Origin: GCA-2862585 sp049890295 | GTDB taxonomy: Bacteria; Bacteroidota; Bacteroidia; Flavobacteriales; UBA7312 | Length of the DNA: 64,000 nt | Direction: 5' to 3' | Assembly (NCBI GenBank): GCA_049890295.1 | Contig: JBMHBP010000009.1 | Location: 1 to 64,000, forward strand | In this document: piece after piece, positions 36,101 to 45,608 of the stretch | How positions within the stretch are numbered: the stretch's first letter is position 1 | Layout: each line of letters opens with the position of its first letter | The notes under the pieces: model-generated | What the model saw: only the letters and a program-made list of their open reading frames with translations | Told to the model about the DNA's origin: nothing | The model's database searches: none | Position numbers and translations under genes: made by a program

Positions 36101-36889
36101 ATGACAAAATTAGAAGTACCAACAATGGCAGAATTAACTGCTAGAGGAGAATCACCAGAAGTGTTATTTTGGGTAGGATGTGCTGGTAGTTTCGATGATA
36201 GAGCTAAAAAAATCACCAAAGCCTTTGTTAAGCTTCTTATTAAAGCAAATGTCAAATTTGCAGTATTAGGTACAGAAGAAAGTTGCACCGGAGATCCTGC
36301 AAGAAGAGCTGGAAATGAATTTTTATTTCAAATGCAGGCCATGAGCAACATTGAAGTAATGAATGCCTATAAGGTTAAAAAAGTAGTAACTGCCTGTCCA
36401 CATTGTTTTAATACTATTAAAAACGAATATCCTGAACTTGGTGGTAATTATTCAGTAGTTCACCACACTCAGCTATTAAAAGAATTGTTAGATGAAAAAC
36501 GCTTAACTATTGAAAGTGGAAAGTTTGTTGGAAAAAAAATCACTTTCCACGATCCATGTTATTTAGGAAGAGCAAATGACATTTATGAAGCTCCTAGAGA
36601 ACTTATTTCAAAACTTGATGCCGAGTTAGTAGAAATGAAGCGTTGTAGAACTAAGGGATTATGTTGTGGTGCTGGAGGTGCTCAAATGTTTAAAGAACCT
36701 GAAAAAGGAAAAAAAGATATTAATATTGAACGAACAGAAGATGCTCTGGCCGTTAAACCAAATTATATAGCTACAGGATGTCCATTTTGTAACACAATGA
36801 TGACTGATGGTATTAAAAATAAAGAAAAAGAAAAGGATATTCATGTAATGGATGTCGCTGAAATGATTGCCCATGCTCAAGACCTTTAA
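36101..36889 (+). CDS. CCG-domain Fe-S oxidoreductase subunit
   Basis: A 262-residue soluble protein with two cysteine-rich CCG domains of the heterodisulfide-reductase/GlpC type. The first shows TACPHCF and HDPCYLGR with cysteines about residues 105 and 155; the second has LCCGAGG and TGCPFCN. Together these bind a 4Fe-4S site. It is the likely catalytic partner of the membrane Fe-S protein at 34375-35679. Electron flow from quinol to an unknown acceptor is an inference. Confidence 0.88.
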   Translation: MTKLEVPTMAELTARGESPEVLFWVGCAGSFDDRAKKITKAFVKLLIKANVKFAVLGTEESCTGDPARRAGNEFLFQMQAMSNIEVMNAYKVKKVVTACPHCFNTIKNEYPELGGNYSVVHHTQLLKELLDEKRLTIESGKFVGKKITFHDPCYLGRANDIYEAPRELISKLDAELVEMKRCRTKGLCCGAGGAQMFKEPEKGKKDINIERTEDALAVKPNYIATGCPFCNTMMTDGIKNKEKEKDIHVMDVAEMIAHAQDL

Positions 36890-36892
36890 ACC

Positions 36893-37363
36893 ATGTTCGT
36901 TCCCTACAGTCAAATAAGTCTCCAGGCTAGTGTATGGATTTATCAATCCGATAGGAAACTAAATTCTCTGGAAAAAAAAGATATTTCTTATCAACTTTCT
37001 TCACTATGTGAAAATTGGAATGCTCATGGTAAACCATTAAATTGTTCATTTCAGCTTCACGATTGGTTTATATGTCTTTTTGTTGATGAAAACGAACACC
37101 AAGCAAGTGGATGCTCAATTGATAGTTCAGTAAGTGTAATTAAATCTATTGCAAATCAATATGATATAGATTTTTTTAATCGCATGAATATAGCATATAT
37201 TGACAATAATGAAACTAATGTTTTACCACTAAATGACTTCAAAAAAATAATTAAATCTAATATGAAGATCTATAATAACTTGGTCAAAACTAAGGCTGAT
37301 TTTGAAGAAAACAGGATTGGAACAGTAGAAGACTCATGGTTGAAAAAGTACTTAAAAATTTAA
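36893..37363 (+). CDS. Conserved hypothetical protein, ~156 residues
   Basis: A soluble protein without signal peptide, membrane segment or obvious catalytic motif. It starts MFVPYSQISLQASVWIYQSD and contains several Cys, Trp and His residues in the middle (HDWFICLFVDENEHQASGCSIDSS). Similar flavobacterial proteins are sometimes labelled ABC transporter ATPase, but no Walker motif is present, so that name is not supported. It follows the CCG gene by 3 bp and closes the six-gene operon. Its stop overlaps the convergent OstA-like stop by 4 bp. Confidence 0.6.
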   Translation: MFVPYSQISLQASVWIYQSDRKLNSLEKKDISYQLSSLCENWNAHGKPLNCSFQLHDWFICLFVDENEHQASGCSIDSSVSVIKSIANQYDIDFFNRMNIAYIDNNETNVLPLNDFKKIIKSNMKIYNNLVKTKADFEENRIGTVEDSWLKKYLKI

Positions 37364-38853
37364 TCTTTCCATACATCTTCTTTTGTTAATATTCTTTCAC
37401 TTAGCCTATTTTTAAATCCTTCTAACCGTTTCCATTCAATAGGTAATTCTTCTATTGGATAAATTATAGACGAAGGCTGATTCTGAAAAGAAATTCTATC
37501 AATATTTTTATCATTTACCGTAATGTTCATTTTGCTACAATAAATAGTATTAATTCCAGAAAGTTTATCTTGTTCATCCTTTATCACATATACGGTTTGA
37601 CCATTTCCCATTACGTTAATTTTATACAAGCTATTACGTTTAAAAAAACCAAACATATTTTTACCTTTAATTTGATTAAAAAGGTTAAGACTGTCTTTAG
37701 ATAATATAAAGGCATTAGTTTGTAATTCTAACCTTTCGATAGTATTGTTGTTTAAAAAGATAACTATATGATCACTACTTAACTGATAGTCATCTGACCA
37801 AAGTACGGGCAAATTGTACAACTGAATAGTAGAATCTCTTGTATAATAATACAACTCTTTACACTTACCACTCAAATTATCACTATAAAATTTGGAAGAA
37901 GAATATGCTTTTATTTGTCTATGACTTGAACTATCTAAATTAGCAACAATGGTATCAGCATGCATGTACAGAGTATCTTCATCAAATTCTACAACAAAAA
38001 GAGGATTTTCTGTAATAATTGAACTATCTGAGTATTCAAAAAACTCAGCTCTTTCACCAAAAATTTTGAAATCATTCAATGTATCCTTTATTTCAATATT
38101 CTCTACAGCAAGTCCATAACCTATGTTTCTATCATAATACAAGCTATCACCAGAAAGTTGCTGATTATTATTCCATAAGTAAGCATTCTGACTAAATTGG
38201 GATATGTCTGTTATAGTATTATACCATCCGTTTTCACAATATATGATGTTCTCATCAGAATCTATAGTTGTAGGACCAAAAAAATAGGCAATTTCATCCA
38301 TTGTCTGATAATGAAGTGTATCTGAATTAATAGTATAATCTGGGTTGACTAAAACAACTTTCTCCTTGAAGATTAGTAATTTTTGAGCAGATAAATAATT
38401 TCCTCTAATACTGGTCAATATATTATCTGCATCAGTAATAGAAGCCCCTTTTTTGTATGAGGCAATACTACTTTCAATGGAATATTCTAACTCATCCGTG
38501 TGTAGTATTACACTATTATCTTTTAGTGTAATGTTTTCTCTAATTACAGCATTTTTTGTTTTTCCATCATAATTCAAAAAGTTACCTGTAAGAAAAATAC
38601 TATCGCCTTGGTTGATTGAAATATTATTAAATGCCTTGAATTGGTCAGTTTTAAAGTAATGCCAAGCACTATCACATGACATAATAGCCCCCTTATGCTT
38701 AAACTCAACATTACCAATTAAACGTCTGATATCAGGATAGCGTTTCTGATCAAAATAAGTAAAATCAGCATTTAATATTTCGATATTTGTTTTTTCTTGA
38801 GCAAATAACAAAACACTACAAAAAAGAAATATTATTGTTCTTAATAATGACAA
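37360..38853 (-). CDS. OstA-like LPS transport protein
   Basis: A 497-residue exported protein with a signal peptide (first ~18 residues, ending LFAQ). The rest is a long repeat of beta-strands of the OstA/LptA jellyroll type (ADFTYFDQKRYPDIRRLIGNV, later GNFLNYDGKTKNAVIRENI). Such proteins form the periplasmic bridge that brings LPS to LptD. The start is a TTG at 38851-38853, 1 nt after the purA stop (TGA); there is no in-frame ATG nearby. Its gene follows fur and purA as one operon. Confidence 0.8.
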   Translation of the reverse strand: MSLLRTIIFLFCSVLLFAQEKTNIEILNADFTYFDQKRYPDIRRLIGNVEFKHKGAIMSCDSAWHYFKTDQFKAFNNISINQGDSIFLTGNFLNYDGKTKNAVIRENITLKDNSVILHTDELEYSIESSIASYKKGASITDADNILTSIRGNYLSAQKLLIFKEKVVLVNPDYTINSDTLHYQTMDEIAYFFGPTTIDSDENIIYCENGWYNTITDISQFSQNAYLWNNNQQLSGDSLYYDRNIGYGLAVENIEIKDTLNDFKIFGERAEFFEYSDSSIITENPLFVVEFDEDTLYMHADTIVANLDSSSHRQIKAYSSSKFYSDNLSGKCKELYYYTRDSTIQLYNLPVLWSDDYQLSSDHIVIFLNNNTIERLELQTNAFILSKDSLNLFNQIKGKNMFGFFKRNSLYKINVMGNGQTVYVIKDEQDKLSGINTIYCSKMNITVNDKNIDRISFQNQPSSIIYPIEELPIEWKRLEGFKNRLSERILTKEDVWKD

Positions 38854-38854
38854 A

Positions 38855-40120
38855 TCAACGCATTAGAGTTTGAGTCCTATCTGGGCCAACTGATACTACA
38901 ACAATTGGTGTTTCAAGTTCTTTTTCTAAAAATTCGATATAATTAATCAATTCTACAGGAGCATCACTTAACGAATTGAGTTGGGTTAAGTCTTCTCCCC
39001 AAGCATCAATTTCTTTATAAACAGGAGTGATAGATTCTTCGCTAGCATCAAAGGGTAAATAATCAATGATTTGTCCTTCATGCTCATAATGAGTACATAC
39101 TTTAATTTTATCAAGATGAGTAAGTACATCAGCCTTCATCATCATTAACTTTGTAACCCCATTAATGGCTATGGCATATTTTAATGCTGGTAAATCAATC
39201 CAGCCACATCTTCTTTTTCTACCAGTAGTTGCTCCAAACTCATTTCCAACTTTTCCGATTGATTCACCAACTTCATCAAAAAGTTCAGTAGGAAAAGGGC
39301 CACTTCCAACTCGTGTACAATAGGCTTTAAAAATACCAAATACGTCTTTTATTTTGTTAGGTGCAATTCCCAAACCAGTGCAAGCACCGGCAGATATAGT
39401 ATTTGAGGATGTAACAAAAGGATATGAACCAAAATCTATATCTAATAATGTTCCTTGAGCACCTTCTGCCAAAACTTTTTTACCTGATTTAATTTGCTGG
39501 TGCAAGTAATGTTCACTATCAATATGAGTGAAAGTCTTTATTAGTTCTATACCCTCAAACCAATCTTTTTCCAAAGAATCAAGATCAAAATCTAAAAAGT
39601 TATTGTTTAGTAAACCAGAATGCTTTTCTACTAACCGATCATACTTTAACCTAAAATTATTAGTATTAATATCTCCAATTCTCAACCCATTTCTTCCGGT
39701 TTTATCCATATAAGTTGGACCGATACCTTTGAGTGTTGAGCCAATTTTACTTTTGCCTTTGGACTGTTCTGAATAAGCATCTAGTATTTTGTGAGTTGGT
39801 AAAATAAGATGTGCTTTTTTAGAAATAAATAGTTTAGACTTTAAGTTTACATTCATTCCATCTAATGCATCTATTTCTTTCTTAAAAATAATTGGATCAA
39901 TGACTACGCCATTTCCAATAATATTAATTGCATTTAGGTGAAAAATACCTGATGGAATAGTATGTAAAACATGTTTTATTCCGTCAAATTCTAATGTGTG
40001 ACCTGCATTTGGACCACCCTGAAATCTAGCAATGATATCATAGTTATTGGTTAAAACATCAACAATTTTACCTTTTCCTTCATCGCCCCATTGTAGGCCT
40101 AGTAATACATCTACTGACAT
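38855..40120 (-). CDS. purA: Adenylosuccinate synthase
   Basis: A 421-residue cytoplasmic enzyme that joins IMP and aspartate, using GTP, in AMP synthesis. The GTP site is WGDEGKGK (residues 11-18), and the IMP-binding segments are seen in GGPNAGHTL and GIGPTYMDKTGRNGLR. Length is normal. It starts directly at the end of fur (stop and start adjacent) and is followed by the OstA-like gene. Confidence 0.97.
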   Translation of the reverse strand: MSVDVLLGLQWGDEGKGKIVDVLTNNYDIIARFQGGPNAGHTLEFDGIKHVLHTIPSGIFHLNAINIIGNGVVIDPIIFKKEIDALDGMNVNLKSKLFISKKAHLILPTHKILDAYSEQSKGKSKIGSTLKGIGPTYMDKTGRNGLRIGDINTNNFRLKYDRLVEKHSGLLNNNFLDFDLDSLEKDWFEGIELIKTFTHIDSEHYLHQQIKSGKKVLAEGAQGTLLDIDFGSYPFVTSSNTISAGACTGLGIAPNKIKDVFGIFKAYCTRVGSGPFPTELFDEVGESIGKVGNEFGATTGRKRRCGWIDLPALKYAIAINGVTKLMMMKADVLTHLDKIKVCTHYEHEGQIIDYLPFDASEESITPVYKEIDAWGEDLTQLNSLSDAPVELINYIEFLEKELETPIVVVSVGPDRTQTLMR

Positions 40121-40582
40121 TTAAGATTTTTTTGATTGACAATTTTCGTCTTTACATTCTCCGTAAAGATTTAAAGAGTGGTTACTTATTTTAAAATTAA
40201 GTACCTGTTCGACAGTTTCTTTAATATTTTGAATTCTAGGATCACAAAATTCGATGACTTTATTACAATTTGAGCAAATCAAGTGATCATGTTGACCACT
40301 GATTAGTGATTTTTCATATTGTGATTGGTTTTTACCAAACTGGTGTTTCCTTACCAATTTACTGTCCATTAACAACTCTATCGTATTGTAAAGCGTTGCT
40401 CTACTTACTCTGTATTTTTTATTTTTCATTTTGATATAGAGTGATTCAATATCAAAATGTCCATTATGATCATATATCTCTTGCAAAATGGCAAAACGTT
40501 CGGGTGTTTTACGGTGACCGTTTTTCTCCAGAAACTGAGTGAATATTTCAAGTACAGATGAAGTTGATACTACTTTTGTCAT
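40121..40582 (-). CDS. Fur-family metal-dependent regulator
   Basis: A 153-residue DNA-binding repressor. Residues ~15-85 are the winged helix (KTPERFAILQEIYDHNGHFD; RVSRATLYNTIELL). The C-terminal half has HDH (98-100) and the structural zinc pairs C103-x2-C106 and C143-x4-C148. Whether it senses iron, zinc or peroxide cannot be told. It is the first gene of fur-purA-ostA, 67 bp after the rsh stop. A Fur box is not clearly visible in that gap. Confidence 0.9.
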   Translation of the reverse strand: MTKVVSTSSVLEIFTQFLEKNGHRKTPERFAILQEIYDHNGHFDIESLYIKMKNKKYRVSRATLYNTIELLMDSKLVRKHQFGKNQSQYEKSLISGQHDHLICSNCNKVIEFCDPRIQNIKETVEQVLNFKISNHSLNLYGECKDENCQSKKS

Positions 40583-40649
40583 AGTAAAAATGGTTAAGCG
40601 TAAAAATAACTTTTTTTTAGTCTGATTAATTAAATTTTATTAACAGTTT

Positions 40650-42854
40650 TTAAAGCCTTTCAACCAATTCAACTCCACTTATATTTTCTAGTTTGCTTAT
40701 AAGATTTTCTAAATGGAATTTGTTCAACACAATTACTGATATTTTCCCTTCAAAAACCCCATCATTTGAGCTTATATTAATTGAAGAAATATTGACATTT
40801 AGATCGTTTGAAATTAGTTTAGTTATATTATTGACTAAGCCTATCTGATCAATACCACTAATTTTTAATACTGATGAATATTCTAAAATATCTGCTTTAG
40901 CCCACTTGGCTGATATTATCCGATAAGCATAGCGGGACTGTAATTGAATAGCATTAGGACAATTTACATTATGAACTTTTATACCATCATTAATTGTGGT
41001 AAATCCAAAGATTTCATCACCCTTTATTGATGAACAACATTTTGCAAGTTTATAATTTAATTTCTGTTTGTCATCTCCAAATAACACAACTGGTAAATTA
41101 TTTGTGTTAATTGGGTTTGATGACACATTTTCAGTAGTTTCACTTTTAGTAATTTTTCGCCGTAAAAATCCATACCATCCCTGATTTTTAGAGTTCACAT
41201 AAGAGCGTAAGTGTTTGTTGTTCAAACTTCCAACTCCAAACATGTAAAACATTTCTAAGCTATTTTTCAAATTGAAAAACTTAAGCATTTCAGTTTCTAC
41301 TGAATGTGTGAAATTTATCTTAATGTGTCTTAACTTTCGTTTTAAAATTTCTTTTCCCTCCAGACCAATTTTTTTCTTTTCCTCTTTAAGAGCATTTTTG
41401 ATTTTAGATTTTGCTCTGGCAGTTTTTACAAATGATAACCAATCTTCTTTAGGTGTTTGCTTATTTGATGTTACAATTTCAACTTGATCACCACTTTTAA
41501 GTGAATATGAAAATGGCACAAGCTTTCCATTTACTTTAGCTCCTAGGCATTTGCTTCCTACTTCAGTATGAATTTCGTAAGCAAAATCAAGAGGGGTGGA
41601 GCCTTTAGGTAAAGTTTTCAAATCGCCATTTGGTGTGAAAATAAAAATCTCTTCTGAAAATAGATTCATTTTAAAGTCATCAACAAAATCAATTGCATTA
41701 ACGTTTGGACTTTCTAATAATTCTCTTATTCTGTTTATCCAATTATCTAAATTTGACTCCTTGGTTGAGCTACTTTTATATTTCCAATGAGCAGCAAATC
41801 CTTTTTCAGCAATATCGTCCATTCTTTGAGTACGAATTTGAACTTCTACCCATTTACCTTTTGGACCCATAACAGTTGAATGTAAAGACTCATAACCATT
41901 AGCTTTAGGAGTAGATATCCAATCTCTTAATCGATCAGGATTTGGCTTATAAAAATCTGTAACAATTGAGTAAATACGCCAACAATCAGATTTTTCACTT
42001 TCTAACTCTGAGTTAACTATAATCCTTATTGCAAATTTGTCAAATACTTCTTCGAATTCAACGCCTTGCTTAAGCATTTTTTGACGTATGGAAAAAATTG
42101 ACTTGGGGCGACCCTTTATACTAAAACTAAAACCCTGTTGGTTTAATTCTTCTTTTATGGGCTGTACAAAACGATTTATATACCTTATTCTAGATTTTTT
42201 TGTTTCATCTAACTTTTCAGAAATTGCTTTATAAATTTCTGATTTAGTATACTTTAAGCCTAAATCCTCAAGTTCAGTTTTTATAGCATACAAGCCTAAT
42301 CTATGTGCCAAAGGAGCATATAAATAAAGTGTCTCAGAGGCTATTTTTAATTGCTTGTGTTTTGGCATAGATGATAAAGTACGCATGTTATGCAATCTAT
42401 CAGCTAGTTTAATTAAAATCACTCTAATGTCGTCAGACAACGTCAATAGCATTTTTCTAAAATTTTCTGCTTGCATTGATACATTCTGATCGTATACTTC
42501 TGAAATTTTAGTTAAACCGTCAATAATTCTTGATGCTTTTGAACCAAACAGTCTGTCTATATCTTCTAGTGTATATTCTGTATCTTCAACAACATCATGA
42601 AGTAATGAACAGATAATAGATGTAGTCCCAAGCCCAATTTCTTTAGCTGCAATTCGAGCAACATCAATAGGGTGATATATGTAAGGCTCTCCAGACTTTC
42701 TTCGCATATTCTTATGTGCTTCAACAGCAATATTAAAGGCTTTACGAATTTGCTTTTTATCTTCTTTAGACGTTTTATCTCTACAATCTCTTAATAGTCC
42801 TCTGTATCTATTAAGGATTTCCTTTCTTTCGATATCAACGTTAATAGACTGCAC
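40650..42854 (-). CDS. rsh: Bifunctional (p)ppGpp synthetase/hydrolase, RelA/SpoT family
   Basis: An enzyme of the stringent response. The HD hydrolase domain has HPIDVARIA and LLHDVVEDT in the first 100 residues; the synthetase domain has SIFSIRQKM and SLHSTVMG; then a TGS domain (IFTPNGDLKTLPKGSTPLDFAYEIH), a helical part, and a C-terminal ACT domain. I place the start at a GTG (42852-42854), 7 bp after the fahA stop, since it gives a normal N-terminus. A longer frame from 42899 is open but would overlap fahA. Total length is about 734 residues. Confidence 0.92.
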   Translation of the reverse strand: MQSINVDIERKEILNRYRGLLRDCRDKTSKEDKKQIRKAFNIAVEAHKNMRRKSGEPYIYHPIDVARIAAKEIGLGTTSIICSLLHDVVEDTEYTLEDIDRLFGSKASRIIDGLTKISEVYDQNVSMQAENFRKMLLTLSDDIRVILIKLADRLHNMRTLSSMPKHKQLKIASETLYLYAPLAHRLGLYAIKTELEDLGLKYTKSEIYKAISEKLDETKKSRIRYINRFVQPIKEELNQQGFSFSIKGRPKSIFSIRQKMLKQGVEFEEVFDKFAIRIIVNSELESEKSDCWRIYSIVTDFYKPNPDRLRDWISTPKANGYESLHSTVMGPKGKWVEVQIRTQRMDDIAEKGFAAHWKYKSSSTKESNLDNWINRIRELLESPNVNAIDFVDDFKMNLFSEEIFIFTPNGDLKTLPKGSTPLDFAYEIHTEVGSKCLGAKVNGKLVPFSYSLKSGDQVEIVTSNKQTPKEDWLSFVKTARAKSKIKNALKEEKKKIGLEGKEILKRKLRHIKINFTHSVETEMLKFFNLKNSLEMFYMFGVGSLNNKHLRSYVNSKNQGWYGFLRRKITKSETTENVSSNPINTNNLPVVLFGDDKQKLNYKLAKCCSSIKGDEIFGFTTINDGIKVHNVNCPNAIQLQSRYAYRIISAKWAKADILEYSSVLKISGIDQIGLVNNITKLISNDLNVNISSINISSNDGVFEGKISVIVLNKFHLENLISKLENISGVELVERL

Positions 42855-42861
42855 GATTAAA

Positions 42862-44112
42862 CTACTTTGCTGGTAAGACTGTTGTTGATACAGAATCAAA
42901 ACCTATACGAACACCATCTTTTTCACAGTGGGCATTCATTATTACTGTATCGCCATCATTAATGAATTTCCTTTCACTCCCATCTGGCATTTGTAAAGGT
43001 TTAGTACCTTTCCATGATAATTCTAACATTGAACCATAGGCTGTTTCATCATTTCCAGAGATTGTCCCTGATGCCATCATATCACCAGCATGAATATCAC
43101 AGCCGTTTACACTATGATGTGCTAGTTGCTGGTTCATGTTCCAATACATGTACTTATAGTTTGATTTAGCTACTGTGTGAGCTTCAAAAGTTTGAGAAGC
43201 TATTTGAACCTCAAGTTTTATATCAATATTTTTATTGCCAGAATATCTCAAATAGGGCAGTACTTCAGGTTCTTGTTTTTCTCCTTGACATCTAAAAGGC
43301 TCTAATGCATCTAGGGTTATAATCCATGGTGAAATTGAAGAAGCAAAGCTTTTGGCTAAAAACGGCCCTAGTGGCACATATTCCCATTTTTGAATATCTC
43401 TAGCTGACCAATCGTTAAAAATTACCATTCCAAAAATATAATCTTCAGCTTCATTGACATCTATAGAATCGCCAAGAGGTTTGCCTTCACCTGTAATAAA
43501 AGCCATTTCTAACTCAAAATCTAGTAATTTACAAGGTCCAAATACTGGTGATTTTGCATCTAATGGTAATTGTTGTCCTTTAGGCCTATAAATGTCTTGA
43601 CCTGATAATATTATTGAAGATGACCTACCATGATAGCCAACAGGAATATGAAGCCAATTTGGCAGAAGAGCATTATCAGGATCTCTAAACATACATCCAA
43701 CATTATAAGCATGTTGTCTTGAAGAATAAAAGTCGGTATAATCACCAACTTTTACTGGCATTTGCATTCTTACATTTTCAATTTTATGTAATGAATTTGA
43801 AACTTTTACCTCATATGACGAATCTTGAAAAATCTCTGAAATTCTATTTCTAACTGCTCTCCAACTTGATTTATCCTTTTTAAGGAAATCATTTAAAACG
43901 GTTTTATCGAACACATTTTCAGATAAGATATTTTCAAAAATATTCAATTTATACAGTTGGGATAAATCAATAACAGTATCGCCAATTCGACTTACAGCAA
44001 TAATTTTTTTATTAATTTCTGCTATACCAAATGGGATGTTTTGAATAGGAAAGTCACTATTTTTTGGGACTTTGACCCAAGTAGTTAAATGAGGATTATT
44101 GGCTTCAATCAT
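42862..44112 (-). CDS. fahA: Fumarylacetoacetase
   Basis: A 416-residue enzyme of tyrosine breakdown that splits fumarylacetoacetate to fumarate and acetoacetate. Motifs DYTDFYSSRQHA (near 132) and HIPVGYHGRSSSI are family signatures, with the calcium or magnesium site around FELEMAFI and DWSARDIQ. Length is as usual. The other tyrosine pathway genes (hpd, hmgA) are not in the window, so its local place before rsh is not part of a clear pathway operon. Confidence 0.95.
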   Translation of the reverse strand: MIEANNPHLTTWVKVPKNSDFPIQNIPFGIAEINKKIIAVSRIGDTVIDLSQLYKLNIFENILSENVFDKTVLNDFLKKDKSSWRAVRNRISEIFQDSSYEVKVSNSLHKIENVRMQMPVKVGDYTDFYSSRQHAYNVGCMFRDPDNALLPNWLHIPVGYHGRSSSIILSGQDIYRPKGQQLPLDAKSPVFGPCKLLDFELEMAFITGEGKPLGDSIDVNEAEDYIFGMVIFNDWSARDIQKWEYVPLGPFLAKSFASSISPWIITLDALEPFRCQGEKQEPEVLPYLRYSGNKNIDIKLEVQIASQTFEAHTVAKSNYKYMYWNMNQQLAHHSVNGCDIHAGDMMASGTISGNDETAYGSMLELSWKGTKPLQMPDGSERKFINDGDTVIMNAHCEKDGVRIGFDSVSTTVLPAK

Positions 44113-44168
44113 AAAAACCTAAATTTTTTTAATTCGGTATAAAAGTAACAAAACCTAACACAATATTT

Positions 44169-45047
44169 ATGATTTCTACTGTTTATATTTGTACCGTGAT
44201 TCTTCGTTTTTTAATATTGAGTTTATTGGTTCAGCCGATAATGGCTCAACAGGCTGATAGTACCAAAGCATTTAAAATTGCGGTTGCAACTGAAGTGGTT
44301 TTATATGCAGGAACCATGTATGCTCTCAATGACTTATGGTACAAAGACTATCCTAAAAGTAGCTTTCATTGGATTAATGATAATTCTAATTGGTTACAAA
44401 TGGATAAAGTAGGTCACGCTACAACTGCATATAATGTAGGCGTTTTAGGAAAAGATATCATGGTTTGGTCTGGTGTACCAGAAAAAAAAGCTCTTTGGTA
44501 CGGTGGACTTTATGGGTCGGTTTTCTTAACAACTATTGAAATTTTAGACGGTCATTCAAAAGAGTGGGGAGCATCTTGGGGAGATTTAATTGCAAATACA
44601 AGTGGAACGGCTTTGTTTATGGCTCAAGAGCTTTTATTTAAAGAACAAATCGTTCAATTGAAATATTCGTTTTGGCCATCTGATTACGCCAGTAAAAGAC
44701 CTGATTTATTGGGTGAAAACACTATTCAACAAGCAGTAAAAGATTATAACGCTCAATTATATTGGCTTTCTGCTAATATTAATAGTATTGCAGAAACCCC
44801 ATTACCAAATTGGTTAAACATAGCCTTCGGTTATGGAGCTAATGGTATGATAAACGGTACACCAAATGAGCTTAATCAAAATAGAGAGTATTACGTTGGG
44901 TTAGATGTTAATCTAAGAAAAATAAAAACCGGAAACTCTATTATTGATAAATGTTTTAAGATTTTAAGTTTTATAAAAATTCCTATGCCAACATTAAAAC
45001 ATACTAATGACAAGCTAACATTTTATCCTATTTATTATGGTCAATAA
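44169..45047 (+). CDS. DUF2279-family envelope protein
   Basis: A 292-residue protein with a hydrophobic N-terminus (about 8-25) and signal-like ending near MAQQ. The body contains WLQMDKVGHATTAYNVG and GHSKEWGASWGDLIANTSG, typical of the DUF2279 family of Bacteroidota, a putative outer-membrane or periplasmic protein. Several short hydrophobic stretches are present, but the fold is unknown. It overlaps the Smr gene by 11 bp. Confidence 0.7.
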   Translation: MISTVYICTVILRFLILSLLVQPIMAQQADSTKAFKIAVATEVVLYAGTMYALNDLWYKDYPKSSFHWINDNSNWLQMDKVGHATTAYNVGVLGKDIMVWSGVPEKKALWYGGLYGSVFLTTIEILDGHSKEWGASWGDLIANTSGTALFMAQELLFKEQIVQLKYSFWPSDYASKRPDLLGENTIQQAVKDYNAQLYWLSANINSIAETPLPNWLNIAFGYGANGMINGTPNELNQNREYYVGLDVNLRKIKTGNSIIDKCFKILSFIKIPMPTLKHTNDKLTFYPIYYGQ

Positions 45048-45567
45048 ATTTAAGGTAGGTGACATAATCAAAATTATTGATCAAAGTGGTGGGGGTAAAA
45101 TTTTATCTATTAAAGATGATAAAGCTGTAATTCTTAATCAAGATGGTTTTGAAGAGGTAATTGGGATAAATTCAATCATTATTAGTGATACTATTTCTGA
45201 AAATGCCCTACGAAATTGTTATATCCCGGATACACCAAAACAACGATCAAGAAAAAAGAAAGAAACTATTTTATTTAAAAGTAAATCAAACGATTTATGG
45301 GAGATTGACTTACACATAGAAAATTTGCTGGATAATTATTACCACATGAGTAATTATGAGATCATTAGCTATCAATTAGAGAAGTGTGAGGAAATTATTT
45401 TTAAGGCCATACAAACTAGAGTACGAAAATTGGTTATTATTCATGGTAAGGGGCAGGGAGTATTGAGAAATGAAGTGCATAATTTACTACAATCTTTAAA
45501 TCTTGACTTTAAAGATGCTGATTACCTAAAATATTCTGGCGGTGCTACCGATGTATTCTTTAGATAA
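45037..45567 (+). CDS. Smr-domain protein with DUF2027-like N-terminus
   Basis: A 176-residue protein. Residues 1-60 resemble the DUF2027/MutS2-linked SH3-like region (KFKVGDIIKIIDQSGGGKI). Residues ~90-176 are an Smr domain with the HGKGQGVL motif and a final GGATDVFF pattern; Smr domains bind or cut DNA or RNA. MutS proper is absent. The start overlaps the DUF2279 stop by 11 bp. A strong hairpin terminator begins at its stop codon. Confidence 0.85.
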   Translation: MVNKFKVGDIIKIIDQSGGGKILSIKDDKAVILNQDGFEEVIGINSIIISDTISENALRNCYIPDTPKQRSRKKKETILFKSKSNDLWEIDLHIENLLDNYYHMSNYEIISYQLEKCEEIIFKAIQTRVRKLVIIHGKGQGVLRNEVHNLLQSLNLDFKDADYLKYSGGATDVFFR

Positions 45568-45593
45568 AAAGGACTATTTTCATAGTCCTTTTT
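45566..45593. terminator. Bidirectional intrinsic terminator
   Basis: AAAAAGGACTA and TAGTCCTTTTT form an 11-bp stem around a TTTTCA loop, with T-runs on either strand. It lies between the convergent Smr and OmpA genes, so it can stop transcription from both sides. Confidence 0.85.
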
Positions 45594-45608
45594 GAGTTGG
45601 AAACAGAA

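Noticed and set aside
36893..37363. Naming the 156-residue protein an ABC transporter ATPase
   Set aside because: No Walker A, signature or Walker B motif is present. The label is likely an annotation that has spread among flavobacterial genomes.
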